Shown: in pieces, positions 22,800 to 33,369 of the stretch
Position numbering within the stretch: position 1 is the stretch's first letter
How the letters are laid out: each line of letters begins with the position of its first letter
Source of the DNA: Patella vulgata
Lineage: Eukaryota > Mollusca > Gastropoda > Patellidae
Direction: 5' to 3'
NCBI RefSeq assembly: GCF_932274485.2
Contig: NC_065882.2
Location: 59,619,431-59,683,430, forward strand
DNA: 64,000 nt
The notes under the pieces: generated by a model
Told to the model about the DNA's origin: nothing
What the model saw: the letters and a program-made list of their open reading frames with translations, nothing else
The model's database searches: none
Made by a program: the position numbers and the translations under genes

Positions 22800-24036
22800 G
22801 ATTATATCTGCATAGATGGAATCTTCAGCTATTGAATGTTTAAAGTTAAGGTTCTGATTATGATAACTTAAGAAAATATTTTAAAAATAACCACTGTATT
22901 TCTAAACATAAAAGAGTGAACTGTGTTTTTAACGTCAACACAATGCAGCTAGGTCATATCATGACTACAAGCACACATTAACTTGATTAATTGGATTAGA
23001 TTAATTGCTAGCATGGTTTTGAAAAAATTGAAAACAAAAAACCCTGCCAAAAATACAAAATTAACTTTAAACATACTGGTGGAATTTAAATTCGCCCCGT
23101 TAAAAGGACTATTTAAAATTAGATTACATTTCTTACCTTACATATAATTAATATATGACATCATGCGGCGAGATCCTGACATGTTTACAGCATCATAAAG
23201 TTGATAAACAAGATGTAAATGTAATTAATCGTTGAATAGGGTCTAAAATTATCCAAAAGTTTCAAGCTTCAGTTAGATTAACGCTTCTTAACCATGTAAA
23301 GTTGTCATTTATCAGACCTGTTCAAGTTCACTAACACGTTGCAACCCATGTACGGTCTAAAGTAAGATTTAAAACATTAGTTTCCAATGACCGTAAATAA
23401 CTTCAAAGTATACTCCCAGAACACGACACATTAAAACGAAACAACTCAATATGAGACGTCTAATTTTACTCCTGTTTCTAGGCTAGACTGAATAAATAAA
23501 CATCACGGTTTCCCACCATTCTTATTATTTGAGAATTAGATCTACCGTAGAATTGATCCAACTTTCACGCACTGTTTTATGATTAGTGATTTTACTAATA
23601 TATATAGTTGAGTTGATATGATCCACTAATAATGTTGAAACTTTCCATTCAATAGATGTTTGGTCAGGTAAGATGTTGATAAATAAATACATACATAATG
23701 ACTATATAGATCGTATGTCAGCAACGATCTCTCAATAACTGACGATGAAACACATAGCACGTCTTTATAGCTTTAACACATGGACAGTCACAGCAGTCGT
23801 CGTGGTTGGTTTTGTTTTCTTCACACAACAGAACCCAATAACATTCATTCTTTGAACATTATGTATACAGAAAGGCAATGTGTTTTCTTCATACATACAA
23901 ACAATCTCAAGATGTCAAGCTTTTAAAACAAGAACTGGGTAAGCGTTCCATCTGCTGCCGGGACCTTTAAGCTATTAAGCAATCAATTCAAACGGAGAGA
24001 CAGATCGTCCGATTAAGCACTGCCCGCGCAATATAC
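22800..24036. other. Gene-free AT-rich stretch
   Basis: No recognisable coding content or structured repeat was found. Confidence 0.5.
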
Positions 24037-24037
24037 C

Positions 24038-24074
24038 CCCTATTGTATGACGTCATCGCAACCATACAATAGGG
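24038..24074. repeat. Perfect 12-bp hairpin with TGACGTCA in its loop region
   Basis: CCCTATTGTATG (24038-24049) pairs with CATACAATAGGG (24063-24074). TGACGTCA, the palindromic CRE/ATF site, straddles the loop edge. It is either a transposon end or chance; flanking sequence looks repeat-derived. Confidence 0.75.
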
Positions 24075-24463
24075 TTAGAGTTTTAAGTCTTTATCGGTGC
24101 ACAGTTGTCCTAGGAACAAGCATACTAAGTTTCGTGTCGATCCTACTTGGCGGAGCCTTAGGCTTTTTTCGAAAAGAGTCGCCCCAGGGACAAGAAGGTG
24201 AGAAAACAAAGGGACTGAACTCGATTTTTATCCCTTCAACATAAGCACCTCATTTTATTTCCTGTCACAATTGATACATACGCCCATAAGGATTGGTAGA
24301 AGAAACCGATTTCGTTGGCAACGACTGGTGGCTGGCAATGGGTTATGCCATAAGCCCCAGGACAATTTTTCAATTATTTATAGCAAAACTCATAGTGCAG
24401 ACGTCAGTAGTGTTCTTTCCATTAAATCCCCAGAAGATGAGAGAACTGTCATGTTTTTACAAG

Positions 24464-24632
24464 AATTTAATTAAAACTTAGACAATTGAACAGTATGTGG
24501 GATTTTGTAGGTATTAATTTTTGTAATCTAATTGCCGACCGTAATTTTTACAGTAATTTAATTAATACTTAGACAATAATTGAACAGTGTGTGGAAGTTT
24601 TGTAGGTATTTATTTTTGTATGAAGAAATTGC
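24464..24632. repeat. Tandem duplication, period about 91 bp
   Basis: AATTTAATTAA(A/T)ACTTAGACAA starts at 24464 and 24555. TTTTGTAGGTATT follows in both units. Confidence 0.75.
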
Positions 24633-24985
24633 TCCCGATGGTCGTAATTTACAATCTAATTGTCGACCGAATTCAGCTAAATGGTTCCCAAAATAACACT
24701 ATAACCAATTGATTTCACACTTCACATAATATTTTTAACAGGATGAAGTATATTTATGTTGCTGTTGCTCTCAGATATGGTCAATGGCGGTGTAATTCTT
24801 CGGGACGCCATGATGCTACGTGGTAACGTAAAATAGTCCGGACAGAATGGTGCCTTTTATTTATTTTACGACGTATATTTTATGTTCCCATTTACACTAA
24901 ATAGGAAATATTTTTATTCAGATGTACTGAAAGCACCTTAATTTTTTTTGCTAATACTTCAAAAAAAATATTTTAAAAAAGTTAA

Positions 24986-25194
24986 TAACTCGCACAGATG
25001 TCACAGTGAATATTCATTGCTGATCGGTTTAGGATATCTGATGTTCAAAAGCGAAACTGTTCATATTTTAAAGTTTAATTTGCAAAAGGAAAAAAGTGAA
25101 TAACTCGCACAGATATCATAGTGAATAGTCATTGCTGATCGGTTTAGGATATCTGATGTTCAAAAGCGAAACTGTTCATATTTTACAACTTATC
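24986..25194. repeat. Tandem duplication, period 115 bp
   Basis: TAACTCGCACAGAT at 24986 and 25101, each followed by GCTGATCGGTTTAGGATATC and AAAGCGAAACTGTTCATATT. The two units differ at a few positions only. Confidence 0.85.
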
Positions 25195-25329
25195 TATTTT
25201 GAGATACACACGAACTTAGCCCTAAAAATGTTAATCGCCTTGTTTCTTCTAGAACATCAGAACTTAATGCCGAAAATGTTAATCGCTTTGTAATTGAATA
25301 TCGGCGTAATAAACATAAATATGTGTAAC

Positions 25330-26112
25330 TAGCAGGATACCCGGCTTCGCTCGGGGGTCATAACTCCGAAACCGGAAGTGGTGGACTAACGCCACCTGGC
25401 CTATGTTACTCCCCGGTCCGAGCTACCCCTATACCCCAAATTTCAGACTCGGGGCAGACCTAGTGTAGCCGCCAACCCCGAACAGACCGGCTTCGCTCGG
25501 GGGTTGTAACTCCGAAACCGGAAGTGGTAGACTAACGCCACCTGGCCTATGTTATTCCCCGGTCCGAGCCACCTCTATACCCCAAATTTCAGACTCGGGG
25601 CAGACCTATTGTAGCCGCCAACCCCGAACAGACCGGCTTCGCTCGTAGGTCATAACTCCGAAACTGGAAGTTGTAGACTAACGCCACCTGTCCTATGTTA
25701 CTCCCCGGTCCGAGCTACCCCTATACCCCAAATTTCAGACTCGGGGCAGATGTAGCCGCCAACCCCGAACAGACCGGCTTCGCTCGGGGGTCATAACTCC
25801 GAAACCGGAAGTGGTAGACTAATGCCACCTGGCCTATGTTACTCCCCGGTCCGAGCTACCCGTATACCCCAAATTTCAGACTCGGGGCAGACCTAGTGTA
25901 GCCGCCAACCCCGAACAGACCGGCTTCGCTCGGGGGTCATAACTCCGAAACCGGAAGTGGTACCCTAACGCCACCTGGCCTATGTTACTCCCCGGTCCGA
26001 ACTATTCCTATACCCCAAATTTCAGACTCGGGGCAGACCTAGTGTAGCCGCCAACCCCGAACAGACAGACAGACAGACAGACAAACGACAGTCACAAATA
26101 TATATATAGATT
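25330..26112 (+). repeat. Five-unit 146-bp array with element-like ends
   Basis: CCGGCTTCGCTCG starts units at 25341, 25487, 25633, 25774 and 25920. Unit 4 begins 141 bp after unit 3; the other steps are 146 bp. Each unit holds a CCGAAACCGGAAGTGG-type block (four exact ACCGGAAGT, one variant) and CAAATTTCAGACTCGGGG. The last unit runs into (CAGA)n, CAAACGACAGTCAC and TATATATATAGAT. A single-unit reverse copy with the same ends is at 26665-26890, so this is a mobile element whose inner unit was amplified. GC content stands out from the AT-rich flanks. Element class unknown. Confidence 0.88.
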
Positions 26113-26297
26113 AAGAGATCGCTGACCTAATATTCAATATATGCTGTGAAACAGCGGAAAATAACCAATAATTTACTTAGACGAATTTATCCAATGTTCC
26201 AGTTAAACCTAATCAATAATGACATTATCGACGAGAATATACAGACTTGTAGTTGACTGCAGGTTAGGAGAATGAATAAGAGTGTTGTCTCCATTAG

Positions 26298-26530
26298 CTG
26301 GCTGATCACCGCCTTAAATATAGCCACGCTTAAATTATTTATTAGATTTCAAAATACAGTATCCGACTATTTGATAATACAAACATACCCGGGAAAAAAA
26401 GCTTTCTTAAATTCGGGTCATCACTGACTTGCTTCGATATGCTGGCTGATTACCGCCATTATTATTTATTCATTATATTTCAAAACAATAAAAGTAACGG
26501 ACTATTTGATAATACAGCCTATCCCAGAGT
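26298..26530. repeat. Old tandem duplication, period about 150 bp
   Basis: GCTGGCTGAT(C/T)ACCGCC at about 26299 and 26441, each followed later by ACTATTTGATAATACA. Confidence 0.65.
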
Positions 26531-26664
26531 ATAAAAGTCTTCTTAAAGGATCTAAACGTCTTACTCAACATTTTCCACAATTTTCGAAATTAAAAACACG
26601 AACTAGAATTCAGTATTTCAACCACTTTTGATGTTGTTATCTTGCCTGAAAACATGGGATCCTA

Positions 26665-26890
26665 ATCTATCTATACTAATATTTGTGACTGTCGTTTGTC
26701 TGTTTGTTTGTTTGTCTGTTTGTCTGTCTGTCTGTTCGGGGTTGGCGGCTACACTAGGTCTGCCCCGAGTCTGAAATTTTGGGTATAGGGTAGCTCGGAC
26801 CAGGGAGTAACACAGACCAGGTGGCGTTAGTCTACCACTTCCGGTTTCGGAGTTATGACCCCGAGCGAAGCCGGGCATTCTTCTAGTATC
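26665..26890 (-). mobile_element. Single-unit copy of the 25.3-26.1 kb element
   Basis: In reverse complement it reads CTAGAAGAATGCCCGGCTTC, one unit with ACCGGAAGTGG, then CCAACCCCGAACAGACAGAC, CAAACGACAGTCAC and TAGTATAGATAGAT. It lacks tandem copies, which defines the basic element of about 220 bp. Confidence 0.85.
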
Positions 26891-27014
26891 CAATATTTTA
26901 GACACAGTGAACATTTTATATTCAACTCAAGCGTCATGTATTCTATCCTTCAAGACAACGCAGAGGTAATTACTAAAAGACAAAATAATAATAAATAAAC
27001 GCGCAGAATGGGCT

Positions 27015-27398
27015 ATGGCCAACGAATTTCAACAGTACAACAATCCTTATGATGATGATGCGATCCAATTAAACATTGGCGACAGGTCAGGTAAAGATAA
27101 AGAACAGATAGGCCCCCTACAATTAACAGTTGATAATGGAAATAAAGAAAGTGATGTAGAAGAAGATATTCCTATTATAGAAATGGAGATTATGGTTTAT
27201 GACGTACAAGATAAAGATAATGAAGAAGGAAATTCAAAGAAAAATAGTGAACTACCTCAACATTCAATGGAAAATGAAAACATTCGGCGTTTGCAAATAC
27301 AAGCCCCAGTCAGGGTATCCGAGTTCGAACTATGTTCACAAATTAAGTCATTCCAGTCCAGCATTTACAACCATTTTGTTCCTAATCATGTTTACTGA
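27015..27398 (+). CDS. Hypothetical acidic polypeptide, possible first exon
   Basis: I do not recognise it. The frame begins with ATG at 27015 (MANEFQQYNN) and runs 127 residues. It is polar and very acidic, with NDEE-rich stretches (SDVEEDIPIIEMEIM, QDKDNEEGNSKKN), no hydrophobic segment and no cysteine motif. Composition is unlike the nearby junk frames. The tail after about residue 95 looks less biased. A GT following CAGTCAGG near 27317 could be a splice donor, making this a first exon coding for an acidic cytosolic N-terminus. It is equally possible that it is chance. No neighbour helps. Confidence 0.3.
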   Translation: MANEFQQYNNPYDDDAIQLNIGDRSGKDKEQIGPLQLTVDNGNKESDVEEDIPIIEMEIMVYDVQDKDNEEGNSKKNSELPQHSMENENIRRLQIQAPVRVSEFELCSQIKSFQSSIYNHFVPNHVY

Positions 27399-27984
27399 AA
27401 ATAATTAAAATCATTTATATACCTCATAGAATTAATATCCACGCCCACAATACAGGCCAGTTGCCCCCTAGAACAATTCGTGCCCCACCCCGGCAAAATC
27501 TAAACAACAATTGTTCTTAGAAGAGCAGCAACGTGTAGCCCCCACCCCCTTGGATAAATCTGCACCTCCTCCCCTGGTTCATAATACAGCATGACAAAAT
27601 GCTGAGTCTAAATTTTTAAATTGCTCTTGTCTCTGTCGTCAATGCGTCTAGGCTTTTAATATGACCACCTTGTTTTCATAAATATGTGTTTTTCATTTGT
27701 TTTAAATGTTTTACAAGCCTGTGGTAGCACCGTCTTGCACTTGGTTTTGGCTATTCTTAAATAACAGCAGCGGGGGGAGGGGGCGTGTGTGGCAGGATAT
27801 GCTTACTCTTCCTAGGACACCTTATACCACTGCCTTTGACAACAGGGCAGTTTGCTGTTATTTTTGGTATGTGTTTTGATCTGAATTTGCTTTTTACCTC
27901 CCTTCGGATTACGAATTTACACATTCAATTCTATATCTCTGTTGTTCACAAAATGTTTCGTCAGCCATGGTTATTAAAAAACTC

Positions 27985-28290
27985 TTCAGGGGCGGATGCA
28001 GAGGGTTGGGGAGCTACATAAAAAATGTTTGTATGAGAAAAGAGTCACGGTCTTGTGCTTTGCCCTTTATCTTCAGATGGTGGGTGGGATATGGGCATTT
28101 AAAACGCGAGATAATGATACAGGCATGATATGTAATATCAAAATTAATGCTTAATTGCATCAATGAAATTGAATCACAATGTGATCGTATTAATTCATAA
28201 TAAGAATTCATGTCAAATCGGGTGTTGGATGTATGTGACTTGACGCAATTTGGAGATGACGATGGCGTCATGCATTGTCAAGTGTCAAAT
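27985..28290. repeat. Dispersed repeat, copy 1
   Basis: It aligns with 39995-40268 by landmarks: GGCGGAT near the left end, GATATGGGCATT against GATGGGCATT, TTGAATCACAATGTGATC, TAATTCATAATAA against TATTTCATAATAA, GGGTGTTGGAT and GGAGATGACGATGGCGTCAT. Frames on both strands here are artefacts. Confidence 0.8.
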
Positions 28291-28629
28291 TTACTTAAAC
28301 ATGAATGTCCTACATAAGAGGAAACCGAATGTAAGAAAGAAAGCACACTGTGTAATCCAGCATAGACAGAGAGTTTGCTCGAGCTCTCACACGGACTACA
28401 TTTAGCGACATGTTTCCAGTATTTCCTTCAGAACGAACGTTCAGTCGAGTTGTGATTGGTATCGTCGTGTTTTACGAACGCTTTCACTTATTGAAAAATG
28501 TTTATCGGTTATTCGCCGTGAAATGAAGCGACAGGGCAACTTAGGTACATTTTTTCCACTGCAAAGAAGTCACGAAGCTCTGGGAAGGAAACAGGCGGCA
28601 ACATTGAGCATGATGCGTTCGCAACTAAT

Positions 28630-28966
28630 ACCCCCGTCAGACCGGGGTGGTGCCCTTACTGCGCTGCTACGGCGGCGGAGAATGGTCCCAGAGCGCGTCA
28701 AGTCGTCATCAGCGTGGTAAATACGTGATGGAAACCCCACATATCGTGCTGTGATCGCCAATGATCGCCGAGTCACGGCGTTTGATTTGAGCATGTTCAA
28801 ACAAACGCTAAGGTTCTGCGATCTGACCTGGAAAGCTGTGAGGAGTTGACTTTTTTCAAGTATGTAATTTTTTGGGACATTTTCTCGCGTTTTGTTCACG
28901 TTTGCCGGCGACCTTGTGTGGTCGCCGTACAGTCGCAGCAGCGCAGTAAGGACGCTGACGGGGGCT
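28630..28966. repeat. GC-rich imperfect inverted repeat, arms about 45 bp
   Basis: CCCCCGTCAG, CCTTACTGCGCTGCT and ACGGCG on the left (28631-28676) return in reverse complement on the right (28922-28966). About 250 bp lie between. The GC-rich character and paired ends suggest a degenerate MITE-like element. Frames inside (28523-28720 and 28570-28899) are not recognisable. Confidence 0.55.
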
Positions 28967-28969
28967 TAA

Positions 28970-29779
28970 CGATAATACTGATGAAAATGTTGAAAAAGTA
29001 GAACATTTCCGTGAAAATAAAATGTTGATGAAAGTGGGAGCGATAATCATGACAATAATAATGATTAGATACATCCAATCTGATTAAAATACAGATCTAT
29101 ATTTCGTTTCGTTTTGTTTATACTTTCGATGGCGTACACTACATGAAGATCTGACAAGTTATAGCAATAGGTCACACGTCAGGGGTCAAAAGACCGACTT
29201 ATGACCCTATGACGTCATACATTTGATTAACCAATCAGCATTGATGTTACTAGTGGATTACCAACAGTTCCGTGAAAAACACGCCTAAAACTCGCCGTAA
29301 CAGACCCTGACACCATTCAGAACACGAGTTAAATAACAACTCTTTCAGATCAAAGTGTAGTAAAGACAAGTAAAACGAAATTTTGAACTATAAAAACGAA
29401 ACGAAATAGGGTCTGTGTTTTAACCAGATCGAGATACGTCAAGAAAATGAAGAATGAAGGGGGTGTATCTACCAATCTTGCGCCTCACTTGCACTGCCAC
29501 CTTACAGTGACATTGGTAAGGCCGGCGATAGGTCTCAAATACCCGATAGTGACAAAATCTAAGTAGTGTACCTGACTTGTCTTCAATTTCTGAATCTCTA
29601 ACGAAATGTTATGATGATGATTTACCCCAACCATCTATAGCCTACAGAATGAACTCCAAATATAGAGGGGGTGCTGGATACGAAAAATGTCCACAGACCA
29701 CGCGATTCCTATCACGTTGATAGATAGTCTAAATCAGTGTTCAAAAGATAATTTCCCCAATATATATATATGTATATAG
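28970..29779. other. No gene seen
   Basis: No recognisable coding content. A GTCACACGTCAGGGGTCAAA stretch near 29170 resembles scattered repeats but has no clear partner here. Confidence 0.45.
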
Positions 29780-29985
29780 ACTGTTACAAATCAGTTGTTT
29801 ACAAGTTGTGAGGCAGAACGGTCATTTTCTGCTGTTAGACGCCACAAAACGCCAATGCGTTCTACTATGACGGATGGTCGTCTGACAAGCTTAGTCCTAA
29901 TGAACGTTAACTATACTTTCGAGCTAGATATCGATAACATTATGGAACGGTTCATCAAAAAACATCTACGCCGGTTATTCTCCCC
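29780..29985 (+). pseudogene. hAT-family transposase, C-terminal dimerisation tail
   Basis: SCEAERSFSAVRRHKTPMRS followed by TMTDGRLTSLVLMNVNY matches the signature end of hAT transposases (C-E-x-E-R-SFS-x-x-R-x-KT-x-x-RSTM-x-x-x-RL-x-x-L). Only the last 60 or so residues are recognisable. The catalytic DDE part, BED finger and TIRs are not seen nearby. The frame runs on to 30136 without further similarity. It is a remnant of a DNA transposon or of a domesticated hAT-derived host gene exon; the former is more likely because of the isolated context. Confidence 0.7.
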
Positions 29986-29989
29986 ATTA

Positions 29990-30525
29990 TATTTTGGATT
30001 CATAATTGTGCAAAACTCATTTTGGTGTTTGACACAGCCGCGGTCTGTTTTAGTTTTTCTATTTTGCTTTCTTAAAGATTCCTGTCAAAATCGTGCAGAA
30101 CTGATTTTATTGCATATCAGTAAAACCAAAACGTAGAGTAGTGGGTACATGTATTTGGTATATTTTATGTAATATCCCAGTTTCTGTGTTTTGTCAAAGT
30201 GACTTCTGGTTACCCCAAAATGACGATAGAGACGATGTTTTTCTCAAAATTTCTTATGTAACCGTGGAGAGAGCCCACCCGGATACCCCCCAAAGGGTGG
30301 GACGATTTACCCAATATTACCCAATACCACCTCAATATCACCACATACTACCCAATACTACAACATAATGATGAAAAATGGACATATCATTTAATTTTTT
30401 TCAAAAATAAAGAGTTATATCGCGGAAAATATGATACCGATGTTTGGCGGTTCCATGTGCCTCCCTATATCACCCAAAACAATATAATACCTAATACTGT
30501 CAAATGACAGCACGTTAGTGTAATT
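29990..30525. other. No gene seen
   Basis: Contains a stretch of CCCAATA/CCACA-rich low-complexity sequence (30310-30366). No coding content recognised. Confidence 0.5.
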
Positions 30526-30530
30526 ACTTT

Positions 30531-30890
30531 CGATATTAGCATGTATCGGTCCGTTACTTCCTGAATTATGGCACCTGATTGTAAGAAAAGTCTCGTTTTC
30601 GGCTTGTTTTCAGGAGGTCACATTTTTATACTCCAACATTTTCATGTGGACGTATATTGTCGTCGCCCCTGTCCGTCCGGACGTCCGTCCACAATTGTTT
30701 GTGAACACTCTACAGGTCACGATGTATTATCCGATTTCAACGAAACTTGAAATATAGGTTTATCTCCCGAAGATCTCGGTTCCTTTCGATATTGGCATGT
30801 ATCGGACCGTAACTTCAAGGATTATGGCCCCTGATTGTAGGAAAAATCGCGTTTTTAGCTTGTGGATCCTATAGAGGTCACAATTTTCAT
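30531..30890 (+). repeat. Tandem repeat, period 256 bp
   Basis: CGATATT(A/G)GCATGTATCGG starts at 30531 and 30787, each followed by CCTGATTGTA(A/G)GAAAA and GAGGTCACA(A/T)TTTT. A related fragment lies in reverse orientation at 58160-58275 and 62815-62950, so this is part of a dispersed family. Confidence 0.75.
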
Positions 30891-30896
30891 ATGGCT

Positions 30897-31025
30897 TCCC
30901 AAGTTATCACGGTGGCTCGGTGAGCAAGACGTTGGCTCGCTAACCTGGAGGTCCCATGTTCGATCCCTGTGTTGAACGAGAAAGTTCAACGGGATTTCCA
31001 TCGTGGTTCCTCCTTGCCAACATTG
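30897..31025 (+). mobile_element. SINE (family 2) head fragment
   Basis: tRNA-like head with A-box-like GTGGCTCGGTGAGCAAGACG and B-box-like ATGTTCGATCCC, followed by GAACGAGAAAGTTCAACGGG as in the copy at 39400-39769. The 3' body and tail are missing. Confidence 0.75.
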
Positions 31026-31049
31026 AAAACACGATTTATTTATCAAATT

Positions 31050-32220
31050 AAATCAACATTGATGTTGTAATCTTACCGGAAAAAGATGGGCTTTTGATAT
31101 CGAATATTTAAGACAAAATAAACATTTCACCATTGGTAAACGAATCGTGTACCATAATGCGCTTCAGTCCCAGTTGTATCAAGAGACTCGAGGGACGAGG
31201 CTAGACACATTGCACCAAATCAAACGGCGTATGTAGACTGGAATAACCAGGCGCTAGAAATTTGCACTCGCTTGAGACTGCTGGCTTATTTCGCCGAACA
31301 TAACTGATTTGAAATTGGAGTAAAAACGGAAACCATTGAATGTAAATCAGTTTATATACATTCATATTACAGTATTATATGTGTTGCGGCCCACTTTTGT
31401 CAATTTCTAGGTCCCAAATGTTAGCGATTTAGATCCTTTAAGCTGTAATGGCTTTGAAGGTTTCTCATTCTCAATAATAATAGCTGCTTGGAATATCTGG
31501 GTGAGCTCTGACCAATCTCGCTCAACACCCTGTTTTATAACCCCCTGATTTCTGCACGTCTTAGATAGCCTTGACATTAATTTCCATCCCAAATATGGAA
31601 TAAACCATTTTTATTTCACAAGTCAAGAGAAGGAAACATTACCTTATTTGGTCTACCAACCATAGGTCAATGAACATATATAATTTGATGGATATTTTGA
31701 CAATGGTTATGATTTTACCAAAATATCACTGTTTTTTATGTATAAGTAGATATTCCCGTTCATTAAGTACGTGTGATTTGACTCTATAGACAGTGAAGCA
31801 ACAATTTTTCAAAGAACCAATATTGTCTTAAGGACCAAAGTTCTACAAAATTAGCCATACTGTGTAAGGATAGGAAGAAGATTAAAGTAAGGTAATTAGT
31901 AATAACTACCAGTATGTACACTCGTGTAAACAGATCGTGACAAGTTTGTTAGCCGGTTTATTCCGGCATTAAGCATATTCTTAGGGGTAATATTATCATA
32001 TTTACGATTTATAATGCACTATTACGCCGACAGCTTGTAAATGTCAATAAGGCTTTACTACAATGGCATTATGAAAGTTTTCAAGTATTGTTCTTTCTGA
32101 AGACAACATATATGAAAGGTCTAATGTAGACGATGATGTCCCTGGCGCTCGCATTTCAAAGGATCTAACAGAAAATTATGTGGTAGAGCTATAACTATGG
32201 TTGAATGCAATTGTGCAAAA
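31050..32220. other. No gene seen
   Basis: AT-rich; nothing recognised on either strand. Confidence 0.5.
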
Positions 32221-32450
32221 CGAACAGGAAAGAAATTGATAGACAGCATGCAGGGATTCAATCACGGTCAAGAAAGAAATCTGTCCTAAAATTAATGATG
32301 GCAAATTATTTGAAACAAAAAAGGTCTTGCTTTATAAACGAACATGAAAGAAATCGATAGACAGGATGCAGGGATTAAAAAACGATCAAGAACGGAATCT
32401 ATCCTAAAACTGATGGTGGCGAATGGTTTGAAATCGAAAGGTGCGATATT
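32221..32450. repeat. Old tandem duplication, period about 117 bp
   Basis: GAAAGAAAT(T/C)GATAGACAG(C/G)ATG and GCAGGGATT occur in both halves (near 32230 and 32347), with AATGATGGCAAAT against TGATGGTGGCGAAT. Confidence 0.7.
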
Positions 32451-32459
32451 AAGTTCAGT

Positions 32460-33062
32460 AAGGGCTGTCAGTATGTCAGAAAGACGCAATTCAAGACTTA
32501 CCGTTTTAATTTAGTATGTCATACACATGCTGACAATACTAATATGGTTCTTATTAGTGAGACTGGAAATGGCATAGTCGTATGTGATTATATTTCAATT
32601 ATGGCTGCCGTGGATATCTGGGACAGCACACGAATGATTGAAGGAAATGTATTAAACTTAATTCGATAGCTTTACATAAATACGAAATGTATGACAGTAC
32701 CACAAACAAGATTACTACCAGATTATTGACACCTAAAATCGAGTGTCTATCATATCATATTCAGAAGCTAAAATATAGACTTGGACGTTTATGCCATTAA
32801 CCATTATGTGAATTCAGCAATATAACCTTGGAGTTCTATGTATGTGTAACAAAACCGGAAGTCAAGGCTTGAATAACTTTCCTGCATTTGACATATCCAT
32901 TATGTTTGATTATGAGGAACGTTTGTTTGACCGAATCTACATCCCATAATGTTTAGCGATACCGACAAATCTCTGTTAAGTCAAAGCCTCGGACATATGT
33001 ACTGCTTTGTGTTTAGTATATTATGAAACTACAAAAGCTATAAAATAGATACTCTATGTAAA
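32460..33062. other. No gene seen
   Basis: AT-rich, with no coding content recognised. Confidence 0.5.
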
Positions 33063-33076
33063 CTTCCTTTCTGTCC

Positions 33077-33352
33077 GTGGTTCTCCCTTGTCAGTGATGC
33101 AGGACGGAGGGGCTGACAAGGAAAGCTGTCTAGTCGTTCGGATGGGACGAAAAACCGAGGTCCCGTGTACACATTGGCGTGCACGTAAAAGATCCCTTGG
33201 CAGTTGGAATTCGATATAAGAGTAGGCCGTAGTGCCGCTGTCCGGGCAAAATTTCCCTCATAGCACACTGTATGGCGTATGCCCGTCTTCATTAGCCCAG
33301 GTTAGGAGCAGAACAGTAGGACGTTAAACTCCATTTCATTTCATTTCATTTT
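33077..33352 (+). mobile_element. SINE (family 2), 5'-truncated, with target duplication
   Basis: TTCCTTTCTGTCC at 33064-33076 and 33353-33365 is a 13-bp target duplication. The element lacks the tRNA head and runs from CTCCCTTGTCAGTGATGCAG to the tail GGACGTTAAACTCCATTTCA with a TTTCA repeat. Truncation at the 5' end fits LINE-driven target-primed reverse transcription. Confidence 0.9.
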
Positions 33353-33369
33353 TTCCTTTCTGTCCTGAA

